Origin: Cypionkella sp049896245
Lineage (GTDB): Bacteria > Pseudomonadota > Alphaproteobacteria > Rhodobacterales > Rhodobacteraceae
Reading direction: 5' to 3'
Length of the DNA stretch: 64,000 nt
Assembly: GCF_049896245.1 (NCBI RefSeq)
Contig: NZ_JAFCTX010000004.1
Location: forward strand, 62,001-126,000
In this document: positions 15,643 to 24,853 of the stretch, in pieces
Numbering within the stretch: position 1 is the first letter of the stretch
How the letters are laid out: the number at the start of each line of letters is the position of its first letter
The notes under the pieces: generated by a model
Told to the model about the DNA's origin: nothing
Seen by the model: the letters and a program-made list of their open reading frames with translations, nothing else
The model's database searches: none
Translations under genes and position numbers: made by a program

Positions 15643-18354
15643 ATGCTGGGTCTTGGAACGCTGTCGCGGAAGATGTTTGGAACGCCGAATGACCGGATGG
15701 TCAAATCGGTGCGGCCCTTGGTGGCGAAGATCAGCGCGCTTGAGCCGGAATTCGCGGCGTTGAGCGACGATCAGATCATAGCGAAAACCGCCGAGTTTCA
15801 GCGGCGGATTGCGGCGGGCGAAAGCCTTGACGCGCTACTGCCGGAAGCCTTCGCGAATTGCCGCGAGGCTGCCAAGCGGGCCTTGGGCCTGCGGGCGTTT
15901 GATGTGCAGCTGATGGGCGGGATTTTCCTGCATCAGGGCAATATCGCCGAGATGCGCACGGGGGAGGGCAAGACGCTGGTGGCGACCTTCCCGGCTTACT
16001 TGAACGCGCTTTCGGGCAAGGGCGTGCATGTGGTGACGGTGAACGATTACCTTGCCAAGCGCGATGCGGAATGGATGAGCAAGGTTTACGGCGCGTTGGG
16101 GCTGACCACCGGTGTGGTTTATCCGTATCAAGGCGAAGTTGAAAAGCGCGAGGCGTATCGCGCCGACATCACCTATGCGACCAACAACGAGTTGGGTTTT
16201 GACTATCTGCGCGACAATATGAAAGCCTCGCTGGAGGAGATGAACCAGCGCGGCCATAACTTTGCGATTGTCGATGAGGTGGATTCGATTCTGGTCGATG
16301 AGGCGCGGACTCCGCTGATCATCTCGGGGCCGTCGCAGGACCGCAGTGATCTCTATCAGCAGGTAGACTTGTTGATCCCGACGCTGAATGAGACGCATTT
16401 CAAGCTGGACGAGAAAACCCGCAACGTCACCTATTCGGAGGACGGCAACGAGTTTATCGAGAACGCTCTGCATGAGGCTGGGATTCTGCCCGCCGAGCAA
16501 AGCCTGTATGAGCCGGAAAGCACCACCATCGTTCACCACGTCACGCAGGCTTTGAGGGCGCACAAGCTGTTCACCCGTGATCAGCAGTATATCGTGCGCG
16601 ATGGCGAGGTGATGCTGATTGACGAGTTTACCGGCCGGATGATGAAAGGCCGCCGCTTGTCGGATGGCTTGCATCAGGCGATTGAGGCGAAAGAGGGCGT
16701 GGCTATTCAGCCGGAAAACGTCACTTTGGCTTCCGTGACTTTCCAGAATTACTTCCGGCTCTATGACAAGCTGGCGGGGATGACCGGGACGGCCTCGACT
16801 GAGGCTGATGAATTCATGGAGATTTACAAGCTGGGCGTGGTCGAAGTGCCGACCAACCGCGAAGTGATGCGCAAAGACGAGCATGATGCGGTGTACCGCA
16901 CCGCGCGGGAAAAGTTTGAAGGCGTGGTGAAGACCATTCAGGAAGCCCATGCGACCGGCCAGCCGATCTTGGTCGGCACCACCTCGATTGATAAATCCGA
17001 GGCGCTTTCGGAAATGTTGAAGGCGGCGGGTATCCCGCATAACGTGCTGAACGCGCGTCAGCATGAACAAGAGGCGCAGATCGTTGCCGATGCGGGCAAG
17101 CTGAACGCGGTGACGATTGCCACAAACATGGCGGGGCGAGGCACCGACATCAAGCTTGGCGGCAACGTCGAGTTTAAGGTGATGGAAGCGATTGCCTCTG
17201 ATCCGTCTGTGCATCCCGATGAAGTGCGTGCGCGCATTGAAGCCGAGCATGCCGATGAAGAAGAAGCGGTGAAGAAAGCGGGCGGGCTGTTCGTTCTGGC
17301 GACGGAACGCCACGAGTCACGCCGTATTGATAACCAGTTGCGGGGGCGCTCGGGGCGTCAGGGCGATCCGGGGCGGTCTTCGTTCTTCCTGTCGTTGGAA
17401 GACGATCTGATGCGGATTTTCGGCAGCGAACGTCTGGACGCCGTGTTGTCCAAGCTTGGCATGAAGGAAGGCGAGGCGATTGTTCACCCGTGGGTCAACA
17501 AATCGCTGGAACGCGCGCAGGCCAAGGTCGAGGGCCGCAACTTTGACATTCGCAAGCAGTTGCTGAAGTTCGACGATGTGATGAACGACCAGCGCAAGGC
17601 GATTTTCGGTCAGCGCATGGAAGTGATGCAGGCCGAGGATCTGGGCGAGATCGTGATGGATATGCGCCATCAGGTCGCCGAGGATCTGGTCGATCACTAC
17701 ATGCCGCCGAAAACCTACGCCGACCGTTGGGATGTGACTGCGCTGCATGAGGCTTTGGCCGAGCGCATGGGCCTCGATTTGCCCGTCACCGCTTGGGCCG
17801 CCGAAGAAGGCACCGATCAGGAAGCCATCCGCGACCGCATCATTGCGGCCTCTGACTCGATGATGGCTGAAAAGTTGGAGGCTTTCGGGCCGGACTCTAT
17901 GCGCAACATCGAAAAACAGCTTTTGTTGCAGAGCATTGACGCCAAATGGCGTGACCATTTGCTGCGGCTTGAACATTTGCGCTCGGTCGTGGGATTCCGT
18001 GGCTATGCCCAGCGCGACCCGCTGAACGAATATAAGACCGAAAGCTTCACGCTGTTCGAATCGATGCTGAACTCTTTGCGCCAAGATGTGACGCAGAAGC
18101 TGGCGCAAATTCGACCGATTAGCCAAGCCGAGCAAGAAGCCATGATGGCGCAGTTCATCGCGCAACAGCAGGCCGCGCAGGCCGCTGACCGCGCGGCGGC
18201 TCCGGCCGAAGTGGCGGCTCCGGCCACGGTTATGGCGGCGCTGGCGGGCTTTGTTGAAACCGATCCTACAACTTGGGGCGATCCGGGGCGGAATGATCCC
18301 TGCCCCTGTGGCTCGGGCCAACGTTTCAAGACGTGCCACGGCAAGCTGGTATAA
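15643..18354 (+). CDS. secA: Preprotein translocase ATPase SecA
   Basis: SecA drives Sec-dependent export by ATP hydrolysis at the SecYEG channel. The 903-residue protein has Walker A-like MRTGEGKTLVA, the DEAD-type VDEVDSILVDEARTPLIISG, NMAGRGTDIKLGG in NBD2 and the C-terminal zinc-binding tail PCPCGSGQRFKTCHGKL for SecB/ribosome contact. I start it at 15643 (MLGLGTLSRKMFG) because GGAGAA precedes that ATG; an earlier in-frame ATG at 15604 adds 13 non-family residues. SecB is encoded later in the window at 52.4 kb. Confidence 0.97.
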   Translation: MLGLGTLSRKMFGTPNDRMVKSVRPLVAKISALEPEFAALSDDQIIAKTAEFQRRIAAGESLDALLPEAFANCREAAKRALGLRAFDVQLMGGIFLHQGNIAEMRTGEGKTLVATFPAYLNALSGKGVHVVTVNDYLAKRDAEWMSKVYGALGLTTGVVYPYQGEVEKREAYRADITYATNNELGFDYLRDNMKASLEEMNQRGHNFAIVDEVDSILVDEARTPLIISGPSQDRSDLYQQVDLLIPTLNETHFKLDEKTRNVTYSEDGNEFIENALHEAGILPAEQSLYEPESTTIVHHVTQALRAHKLFTRDQQYIVRDGEVMLIDEFTGRMMKGRRLSDGLHQAIEAKEGVAIQPENVTLASVTFQNYFRLYDKLAGMTGTASTEADEFMEIYKLGVVEVPTNREVMRKDEHDAVYRTAREKFEGVVKTIQEAHATGQPILVGTTSIDKSEALSEMLKAAGIPHNVLNARQHEQEAQIVADAGKLNAVTIATNMAGRGTDIKLGGNVEFKVMEAIASDPSVHPDEVRARIEAEHADEEEAVKKAGGLFVLATERHESRRIDNQLRGRSGRQGDPGRSSFFLSLEDDLMRIFGSERLDAVLSKLGMKEGEAIVHPWVNKSLERAQAKVEGRNFDIRKQLLKFDDVMNDQRKAIFGQRMEVMQAEDLGEIVMDMRHQVAEDLVDHYMPPKTYADRWDVTALHEALAERMGLDLPVTAWAAEEGTDQEAIRDRIIAASDSMMAEKLEAFGPDSMRNIEKQLLLQSIDAKWRDHLLRLEHLRSVVGFRGYAQRDPLNEYKTESFTLFESMLNSLRQDVTQKLAQIRPISQAEQEAMMAQFIAQQQAAQAADRAAAPAEVAAPATVMAALAGFVETDPTTWGDPGRNDPCPCGSGQRFKTCHGKLV

Positions 18355-18500
18355 TCTGATTTCGGATTGTTGGCGCAGGGGTGGCTTTGGCCGCCCCTGC
18401 CGATTTATTGCCCGCGTTTTCGGAAACATTCCTTGATTACGCCGCATCCCCGCCGCGTTTGACGCGCAAAAACCCCCAAACGGATTCGATGGAGGAACCG

Positions 18501-19556
18501 ATGGTGGTGGATATGAAGCGCAGACTGGCCCGTGGTATCGCCGTGATTGCGATTGCGCTTGGGGCCGGGCAGTTGGTGCAAGGCATGTCGGGCAAGGCTC
18601 CGCCGCAGCATGCGGCTGAGAACCACCTCGCCAAATCCCCCAAAGCTATCGAGCGAGTCGCCGCGACCGACGTTGGCGAAAAGCCTGCACCGATGGTCGC
18701 GCTGGAAGCCCCGGCAATGGCGAAACCTGCGCTGTCCAAAGCGGCGGCTCCGGTAATAGCCAGCGTGACAGCACCTGTGGCAGAAACGCCCGCGCTAAAG
18801 CCAACACCCGCCGCCATGGCTGAAACCGCTCCGGCTGCACCCACGCCGATGGCTGAAATCACCACCCAACCCGCACTGGCCGATGCCTGCCCGGTCTCGC
18901 TGGAGCTTTCCAACGCTGACAACGCGCTGATCGCGGTGACACTGGTAGCTCCCTGTCACGCCGATGAGCGGGTGGTGCTGAAACATGCGGGCCTGACGGT
19001 CACCGCGAAAACCACGCTGACCGGGGCTTTGTTCACTGATCTGCCCGCGCTGATGCAAGCGGCAGAGGTTGAGGTGATGTTCAAGGATAATAGCTCGGTC
19101 ACGGCTTCGGTTAGCGTGCCGGAACTGGCCGCGCTGCGGCGTTTTGCGGTGCAATGGCAGCAAGATGATGCCTTCCAACTGCACGGTTTCGAGGGTGGCT
19201 CTGATTTCGGCGGACCGGGTGATGTCTCGGCAACCACGCCGCATCAACCGATCGCGGGCGCGCCCGCCAAGGGGGGGTTCCTGACCCTGTTGGGCGATGC
19301 CAGTACCGATCTGCCGATGCTGGCGCAGGTCTATACCTATCCCAAGGACAGCCAGATCAAGCCCGAGATCGTGGTGGAAGCCGCCGTCACCGCAACCACC
19401 TGTGGCCGCGAACTGCTGGGCCAGACGTTGCAAACCGCCGCTGGCACGGTCAAGGTGAGTGATATGTCGCTTGCGATGCCCGATTGTGATGCGGTGGGTG
19501 ATTATCTGGTGTTGAAAAATATTGTGCCAGACATGACTATCGCCTCCTCAAACTAA
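18501..19556 (+). CDS. SecA-adjacent exported protein of unknown function
   Basis: This 351-residue product starts with a positively charged end and hydrophobic signal/anchor (MKRRLARGIAVIAIALGAGQ), then an Ala/Pro-rich linker to about residue 130 and a folded C-terminal region with two or three cysteines (ACPVSLEL, PCHADERVVL, TTCGRELLGQT). It is likely periplasmic or anchored. The start at 18501 has GGAGG nearby; ATG at 18510 is an alternative. From memory, proteins in this position beside secA are sometimes labelled 'translocase' in Rhodobacterales annotations purely by context; I see no translocase motif. The following binding-protein/OmpA gene is 33 bp downstream, probably co-transcribed. 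Confidence 0.7.
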   Translation: MVVDMKRRLARGIAVIAIALGAGQLVQGMSGKAPPQHAAENHLAKSPKAIERVAATDVGEKPAPMVALEAPAMAKPALSKAAAPVIASVTAPVAETPALKPTPAAMAETAPAAPTPMAEITTQPALADACPVSLELSNADNALIAVTLVAPCHADERVVLKHAGLTVTAKTTLTGALFTDLPALMQAAEVEVMFKDNSSVTASVSVPELAALRRFAVQWQQDDAFQLHGFEGGSDFGGPGDVSATTPHQPIAGAPAKGGFLTLLGDASTDLPMLAQVYTYPKDSQIKPEIVVEAAVTATTCGRELLGQTLQTAAGTVKVSDMSLAMPDCDAVGDYLVLKNIVPDMTIASSN

Positions 19557-19589
19557 GGGTCACAGACTCAGGGTCAGGCAGGGCGATTT

Positions 19590-21122
19590 ATGACGGGTTA
19601 CTGGCGCGCGGCGATCATCGCCGCGCTTTTGCCGTGTTGGGTGTTGCCCACAGCGGCAGCGGCGCAGGATGTCACGCTGACCTCTCGCGATGGTGCGTTG
19701 AGCATTGCCGGAACGCTGCAAGGCTATGACGGTGAGTTTTTTCGGATTGAAAGCGCCTATGGCCCGCTGACCCTCGACGCCTCTGGCGTAATCTGCGATG
19801 GCCCGGCTTGTCCCGATTTGACCGCCCCCAAGGCTGTGATCCGGCTGGTGGGTGAGGCGGATGCGGGGCAGGCGCTGTTGCCGCCGCTGATCGCGGCTTT
19901 CGCGCAATCGCGGGGGCTGGTGTATACCGCCCCCATTTCGTCGGGCGCGGCAACGGTGTTGACCGACCCCGCGACGGATAAGGTTCTGGCCGAGATTTCC
20001 TTCCGCCCCTTGCCGCCCGACCAAGCCCGCGCTGAATTGAAAGCCGGGCGCGCCGAGCTGATGGTGGCCTCGGCGGTGGAGCCTGATTTTGGCAGTAAAG
20101 CCATGGCTTTGGATGCTTTGGTGCCGATTGTCGCCCCGGATAACCCTTTGCCGGGGATTTCGACAATTGATCTGGCCAAGGTTTTGGCCGGAGAGGTGAA
20201 GAATTGGGCCGAGGTGGGCGGCCCGGATATGCCGCTGGTGCTGCATGGTCTGGCCCCGGACAGCGATTTGCAACGGGCGTTGTCGGCGCGGTTGGGCCGC
20301 GATCCGGCGGCGAGTGTGACCCATGCCAATCTGCACATGCTGGCCGATGCGGTTGCGAAGGACCCTTGGGCGATTGCGTTGACCGGGCGGGCCTCGGTCG
20401 GTGCGGCGCGGGCGCTGCCTTTGTCGGACAGTTGCGGCTTTCCCTTGTTGCCCAGCGCTTTGGCGGTGAAGGCCGGGGATTATCCGCTGACGCTGCCGGT
20501 GTTTTTGCTGACGCCGCGCCGCCGGCTGCCGCTGATGGCGCGAGAATTTCTGGATTTTCTGGCGTTGCCCACAGCCCAAGCCGCGATTGCCAGCGGTGGT
20601 TACATTGATCGTGGCCCGGAAAGCCAGCCGATGACGGCGGATGGATTGCGGCTGATCAACGCCATTCAGGGCGCGGGCGCGGAGACGACTTTGGCCGATC
20701 TGAAGCGGCTGGTGGATCTGATGGATGGCGCGGACCGTTTGTCGCTGACCTTCCGGTTTCAGGACGGCACCTCGGCACTGGATGCCGCCAGCCAAGACAA
20801 TCTGGCCGACCTTGCACGGCTGATCGAGGCCGGGGTGTTTCGCGATAAGGCGCTGATTTTGGCCGGATTCTCGGATGGATCAGGGGCGGCGAAGGCCAAT
20901 CTTGAGCTGTCGCAAGATCGTGCAGATGGTATTCTGGCGGCGCTGCAACAGGCCGCTGCTGTGCCCGAGGCCGCTTTGCCAAAGGTCGTGGCCTTTGGAG
21001 AAGCCCTACCGATGGCTTGCGATGAAACCGCCGCCGGACGCCGGTTGAACAGGCGGGTTGAAGTTTGGTTGAAGCCGTCGTTCACGCCCGAGGCTACAGA
21101 TACCCCGCCGCCCGAAAACTAA
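19590..21122 (+). CDS. Substrate-binding-like domain fused to OmpA C-terminal domain
   Basis: The 510-residue protein has a Sec signal peptide (ending PTAAAAQ), a short N-terminal module (VTLTSRDGALSIAGTLQGYDGEFFRIES), a PstS/phosphate-binding-like domain at about residues 80-335 (LVGEADAGQALLPPLIAAF; VPIVAPDNPLPGISTIDLAKV, the typical PBP-like segment) and an OmpA/MotB peptidoglycan-binding domain at about 390-500 (LILAGFSDGSGAAKANLELS, then GRRLNRRVEVWL). It would sit in the periplasm bound to peptidoglycan and may sense or hold a ligand. The tail overlaps radC on the opposite strand by 29 bp. Specific function unknown. Confidence 0.82.
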   Translation: MTGYWRAAIIAALLPCWVLPTAAAAQDVTLTSRDGALSIAGTLQGYDGEFFRIESAYGPLTLDASGVICDGPACPDLTAPKAVIRLVGEADAGQALLPPLIAAFAQSRGLVYTAPISSGAATVLTDPATDKVLAEISFRPLPPDQARAELKAGRAELMVASAVEPDFGSKAMALDALVPIVAPDNPLPGISTIDLAKVLAGEVKNWAEVGGPDMPLVLHGLAPDSDLQRALSARLGRDPAASVTHANLHMLADAVAKDPWAIALTGRASVGAARALPLSDSCGFPLLPSALAVKAGDYPLTLPVFLLTPRRRLPLMAREFLDFLALPTAQAAIASGGYIDRGPESQPMTADGLRLINAIQGAGAETTLADLKRLVDLMDGADRLSLTFRFQDGTSALDAASQDNLADLARLIEAGVFRDKALILAGFSDGSGAAKANLELSQDRADGILAALQQAAAVPEAALPKVVAFGEALPMACDETAAGRRLNRRVEVWLKPSFTPEATDTPPPEN

Positions 21123-21855
21123 GCTCACGGCTTTTGCCGATGATCAGATGGTCGTGCAGGGTGATGCCCAACACCTGCGCGGCCTCTTGCACTTGCAAGG
21201 TCATGGTGATGTCGGCCTGTGAGGGGGTCGGATCACCTGAGGGGTGGTTATGCACCAGAATCAGCGCCGAGGCGTTCAGTTCCAGCCCGCGCTTCACCAC
21301 CTCTCGCGGATAGACCGGGACATGGTCAACGGTGCCTTTCGCCTGTTCTTCATCGGCAATCAGCACGTTTTTGCGGTCCAGAAACAGGATGCGGAATTGT
21401 TCGGTTTCGCGGTGGGCCATCGCGGTGTGGCAATAATCCAGCAGCGCATCCCAAGACGACAGTAGGGGGCGGTTCATCACGCGGGCGCGCATCATCCGCT
21501 GCGCGGCGGCCTCAACGATCTTGAGTTCCTGCACCACAGAATCCCCAACGCCTTTTACCGTCATCAGACGGGCAGGCACAGCGGTGACGACGCGATTAAA
21601 ATCGCCGAATTCATCCAGCAGGGCGCGGGCGAGCGGTTTCACATCCTGCCGGGGAATGGCGCGGAACAGTAGCAGTTCCAGCAGTTCATAGTCGGGGATC
21701 GCCGTAGCACCGCCCTCCATGAACCGGGTGCGCAGGCGTTTGCGGTGGTCGGCGATGTAGGACGGCAGCTTACCGGGCAGGGCATCGCCCACGGCTTCAT
21801 CCTCTGCGGCGAACAGCGGCAGCGGGGCTTCGTGAAGGGCTTGGGGTTTGCTCAT
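21094..21855 (-). CDS. radC: RadC-family JAB-domain protein
   Basis: The 253-residue protein has the N-terminal helix-hairpin-helix region (PDYELLELLLFRAIPRQDVKPLA) and a C-terminal JAB/MPN metalloprotease-like domain with metal-ligand pattern LVHNHPSGDPTPSQAD. RadC was named from an E. coli DNA-repair phenotype that was later re-interpreted, so the actual function is uncertain. It ends by overlapping the 3' end of the convergent OmpA-domain gene by 29 bp. Confidence 0.93.
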   Translation of the reverse strand: MSKPQALHEAPLPLFAAEDEAVGDALPGKLPSYIADHRKRLRTRFMEGGATAIPDYELLELLLFRAIPRQDVKPLARALLDEFGDFNRVVTAVPARLMTVKGVGDSVVQELKIVEAAAQRMMRARVMNRPLLSSWDALLDYCHTAMAHRETEQFRILFLDRKNVLIADEEQAKGTVDHVPVYPREVVKRGLELNASALILVHNHPSGDPTPSQADITMTLQVQEAAQVLGITLHDHLIIGKSRELSFRAAGYL

Positions 21856-21900
21856 GGCGGCTAGGCTGCCATGACAGTGGTGAAGGAATCGTTAACGCCC

Positions 21901-23124
21901 CTAGAGCATCCGCAAAAGTTCAATGCTGGGCTGACCGGTCACTGGCAAGCCGCGCGCGCGTTGGAAATCGCTGATCGCGGCGATGGTTTTCGTGCCGATC
22001 ACGCCATCCGAGCCTTGGGTATCAAACCCCGCCGCTGTCAGTTTGCGCTGCAATGCCTGCCGATCTTGCAATGTCATGCCCTGTGCATCGGGGCCAAAGA
22101 CCGCAAGCAATGGCCCTGCGCCGTTCAGACGGTCTGACAGATAGCCGATGCCCAGCGCGTAATTCTCGGCATTGTTGTAGCGCAGGATGACGTTGAAGTT
22201 GTGATACAGCAGGAAGGCCGGGCCGCTGGTGCCGCCGGGCAGCAGCAAAGACCCCGCGCCATTGCCGCCCAAAGACCCGTTCACCCCGCGCACGCCCAGA
22301 TCAGCCCAATCGGAACGGCCTTTGCCCCGACCCGCCAGCCCGGTGTTGAAATCCGAAGGCAGCGTGACTTCCTGCCCCCAAAGCTGGCCATGGGTCCAGC
22401 CATTTTTGGACAGATACGCGGCGGTTGAGGCCAGAGCATCGGTGGGATCGTCGCTCCAGATATCGCGGCGACCATCGCCGTTGAAATCGACCGCGAAGGC
22501 TTGGTAGCTGGTCGGGATGAACTGGGTGTGACCCATCGCCCCGGCCCAACTGCCGGTCATGTTCTGCACATTGGTATCGCCGTTTTGCAGGATCTTCAGC
22601 GCTGCCACCAACTGCTGTTCAAAGAACGCCGCGCGACGGCCCTCATAGGCCAGGGTTGCCAAGGCCGAAATCACCGGAACATTGCCGCGCCTTGTGCCGA
22701 AGAAGCTTTCCAGACCCCAGAAAGCGGCGACGACATGCGGCTCTACCCCATAACGCGCCTCAATCGCGCGCAGGGTAGACATTTGCTGGGCGAGCATTTG
22801 GCGACCCATGGTCAGGCGTTCGTCGCTGGCGGCGATGGCGAGGTAATCTTCGGTGGTGCGGGTGAATTCCGTCTGGTTGCGGTCTTTTTCGATCACGCCG
22901 GGGATGAAGCCAGAGGCGCGGAAGGCGGTGCTGAAGGTGGCGTCCGAGATGCCTTTCGACAATGCCCTTGGCCGGAACGCCTGCACCCAAGCGTCAAAGC
23001 CCGCGTCAGGCACCATCGGCATGACGCTTGGCGCAGAGGGGCGGACCGAACTGCCGCCACCGACGCAGCCAGACAGCCCAAGCGCGGCGATACCGAATGA
23101 GAAATTGCGCCGCGTGACCTGCAT
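21901..23124 (-). CDS. Lytic murein transglycosylase (MltB-like) with peptidoglycan-binding domain
   Basis: The 407-residue enzyme cleaves peptidoglycan glycan strands with formation of 1,6-anhydro ends. It starts MQVTRRNFSFGIAALGLSGC, a signal with a lipobox (LSGC), suggesting an outer-membrane or periplasmic lipoprotein; the RR pair also resembles a Tat motif. The SLT_2 catalytic domain spans about 40-320, with the catalytic Glu in FWGLESFFG and the family stretch GAMGHTQFIPTSY. A C-terminal PG_binding_1 domain follows (DRQALQRKLTAAGFDTQG, GTKTIAAISDFQRARGLP). An open frame continues upstream to 23181, but the lipobox favours the start at 23124. Confidence 0.92.
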   Translation of the reverse strand: MQVTRRNFSFGIAALGLSGCVGGGSSVRPSAPSVMPMVPDAGFDAWVQAFRPRALSKGISDATFSTAFRASGFIPGVIEKDRNQTEFTRTTEDYLAIAASDERLTMGRQMLAQQMSTLRAIEARYGVEPHVVAAFWGLESFFGTRRGNVPVISALATLAYEGRRAAFFEQQLVAALKILQNGDTNVQNMTGSWAGAMGHTQFIPTSYQAFAVDFNGDGRRDIWSDDPTDALASTAAYLSKNGWTHGQLWGQEVTLPSDFNTGLAGRGKGRSDWADLGVRGVNGSLGGNGAGSLLLPGGTSGPAFLLYHNFNVILRYNNAENYALGIGYLSDRLNGAGPLLAVFGPDAQGMTLQDRQALQRKLTAAGFDTQGSDGVIGTKTIAAISDFQRARGLPVTGQPSIELLRML

Positions 23125-23208
23125 GTAAACCTCCACCAACCTGCTTTTGGCCAAGCTTAAAGGATTTGCGGCAAAGGGCAAACCGATGCAGGGATTTCCG
23201 CCGAAGCC

Positions 23209-23820
23209 CTAAGCCCGCAACTGCGCCCGTTCCTCTGTGGTCAGCAAGGCGGTTGCCACGCCCAGCACCAGAGCGGTGGAGTCTTGCGGTGACAGCGCCT
23301 CACCCGTGGCACGGCGCAACCAGAGCCCGTCGATCATCGTGCCCAGCGCGAGGGCGATTTGCTTGAAGCGGGCGTCTGGTAGCACATCGCGGAACACCGA
23401 GGCGAGATTCGATTGCAGGCGGGCGTAGAAGATGCATTGCAGGCGAGCGTAGCGTTGGTTGGTGGCGGAGGCGGCGCAGACTGACAGCCAAGCGTTGGCG
23501 ATGTTCGGCTCGAACAGGCCTTCGGGAAAGTTGCCTGCAATGATCGCCTCTAGCCTGCCCCACCGGGTTGTGGCTTGCGCCAGCCCGGTTGCCACCGCCT
23601 CCATCAGCAGGCGATTGTTCAGCCGCACCATCGCGAACAGCACGTCTTCTTTGCCCTTGAAGTAATAAGACAGGATGCCCGCAGACATCCCGGCTTCCTC
23701 GCAAATCCGCTTGGTGGTCATGCCGCCCAAGCCATGCTGCATGAACACGCGATGCGCGGCCTCGATCAATTCGCGGCGGCGGAGGTCTTCGATACGGGTG
23801 CGGAAGGCGATTTTAGTCAT
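23209..23820 (-). CDS. betI: TetR-family repressor, BetI-like
   Basis: This 203-residue regulator has the TetR helix-turn-helix (RRRELIEAAHRVFMQHGLGG, then ICEEAGMSAGILSYYFKGK) and the BetI-type C-terminal ligand domain (WLSVCAASATNQRYARLQCI, IDGLWLRRA). BetI represses choline/glycine-betaine genes until choline binds. The assignment is strengthened by the divergent choline-binding protein gene next to it. The start at 23820 matches the family N-terminus; the longer open frame upstream runs through the operator. No betA/betB genes are visible here. Confidence 0.82.
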   Translation of the reverse strand: MTKIAFRTRIEDLRRRELIEAAHRVFMQHGLGGMTTKRICEEAGMSAGILSYYFKGKEDVLFAMVRLNNRLLMEAVATGLAQATTRWGRLEAIIAGNFPEGLFEPNIANAWLSVCAASATNQRYARLQCIFYARLQSNLASVFRDVLPDARFKQIALALGTMIDGLWLRRATGEALSPQDSTALVLGVATALLTTEERAQLRA

Positions 23821-23860
23821 GGGTTTTTGTAGCAGATCAAAAAACTGAACGCACATACAA

Positions 23861-23884
23861 AAATTTATATTGACGTATAAATTT
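23861..23884. promoter_or_regulatory. Palindromic operator between betI and choX
   Basis: A perfect 9-bp inverted repeat, AAATTTATA (23861-23869) and TATAAATTT (23876-23884), surrounds TTGACG, itself a good -35 hexamer reading toward choX. It lies in the 103-bp gap between the divergent genes. A TetR-type repressor bound here would block the promoter, so this is the likely BetI site. Confidence 0.65.
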
Positions 23885-23923
23885 CTCCTGCGCAGGTTTG
23901 GAACAGCAATCGGGGAGATAACC

Positions 23924-24853
23924 ATGCGCAAGGTTCTGGCAGGATTGGTGATGACAGTGATGGCCACGGGGGCCGCGCAGGCGGCAGAGCCCGAGGCGTG
24001 TAAAGCAGTGCGGATGTCGGATCTGGGTTGGACAGATATCGGCCTGACCAATGCCACCGCCGAAACCGTGCTGAACGCGCTGGGTTATCAGGCGACGCAA
24101 ACCCTGCTAAGCTTGGATGTGACCTTCGTGTCGATGCAGCGCGGCGATATTGATGTGTTTCAGGGCAACTGGCGGCCCTTCCAAGACGTGCAATACGCGC
24201 AGTTCTTCGACGATGGCTCGGTCGAACGCTTGGGGATGAACCTTGAGGGTGCCAAGTATACTTTGGCGGTGCCGAAATATGTCGCCGATGCGGGGGTGCA
24301 TAGCTTTGACGATCTGGCGGCGCATGGCGATCAGTTCGAGAATAAGATTTTCGCGATTGAACCCGGCTCGAACCAACCGCTGCTGGATATGGTGGCCGCC
24401 AATGCGCATGGGTTGGGCGATTGGACGATTGTGGAAAGTTCGGAAGCCGGGATGCTGGCAGAGGTTGAACGCTCGGTCGCGCGCAAGGATTGGATCGTGT
24501 TCTTGGGATGGCAACCGCATCCAATGAATGTGGTCTATCAGATTGATTATCTGGCGGATGGCGATGCGGAATTTGGCCCGAATTTTGGCGGCGCTTCGGT
24601 CTATACCATCGCGCGCAAGGGCTATGCAGCCACCTGCCCGAATGTGACCAAGTTCTTCAGCCAGCTTGCGTTTAACATCGACTACGAAAACGCCGGGATG
24701 CAGATGGTGATGGGCGAAGGCATGGAATTTCCGGCTGCAGCAACCGCTATGATGGCGAAAAACCCCGCGATGCTGGAGGCTTGGTTGAAGGACGTGACCA
24801 CCTTTGACGGCCAGCCCGCTTTGCCTGCGGTGAAGGCCGCTTTGGGTCTGTAA
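23924..24853 (+). CDS. choX: Choline ABC transporter substrate-binding protein
   Basis: The 309-residue periplasmic receptor has a Sec signal peptide (MRKVLAGLVMTVMATGAAQA) and the OpuAC/ChoX fold: VRMSDLGWTDIGLTNATAE at the start, DVFQGNWRP, the ligand-aromatic region WDWIVFLGWQPHPMN-like (here WIVFLGWQPHPMNV) and FGGASVYTIARKGYAATCPN. ChoX delivers choline to a ChoWV-type importer. The start at 23924 is chosen because GGGGAGAT precedes it and the signal peptide begins there. Unusually, no permease or ATPase gene follows; the next gene starts directly after the TAA and encodes a dehydrogenase. Confidence 0.88.
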   Translation: MRKVLAGLVMTVMATGAAQAAEPEACKAVRMSDLGWTDIGLTNATAETVLNALGYQATQTLLSLDVTFVSMQRGDIDVFQGNWRPFQDVQYAQFFDDGSVERLGMNLEGAKYTLAVPKYVADAGVHSFDDLAAHGDQFENKIFAIEPGSNQPLLDMVAANAHGLGDWTIVESSEAGMLAEVERSVARKDWIVFLGWQPHPMNVVYQIDYLADGDAEFGPNFGGASVYTIARKGYAATCPNVTKFFSQLAFNIDYENAGMQMVMGEGMEFPAAATAMMAKNPAMLEAWLKDVTTFDGQPALPAVKAALGL

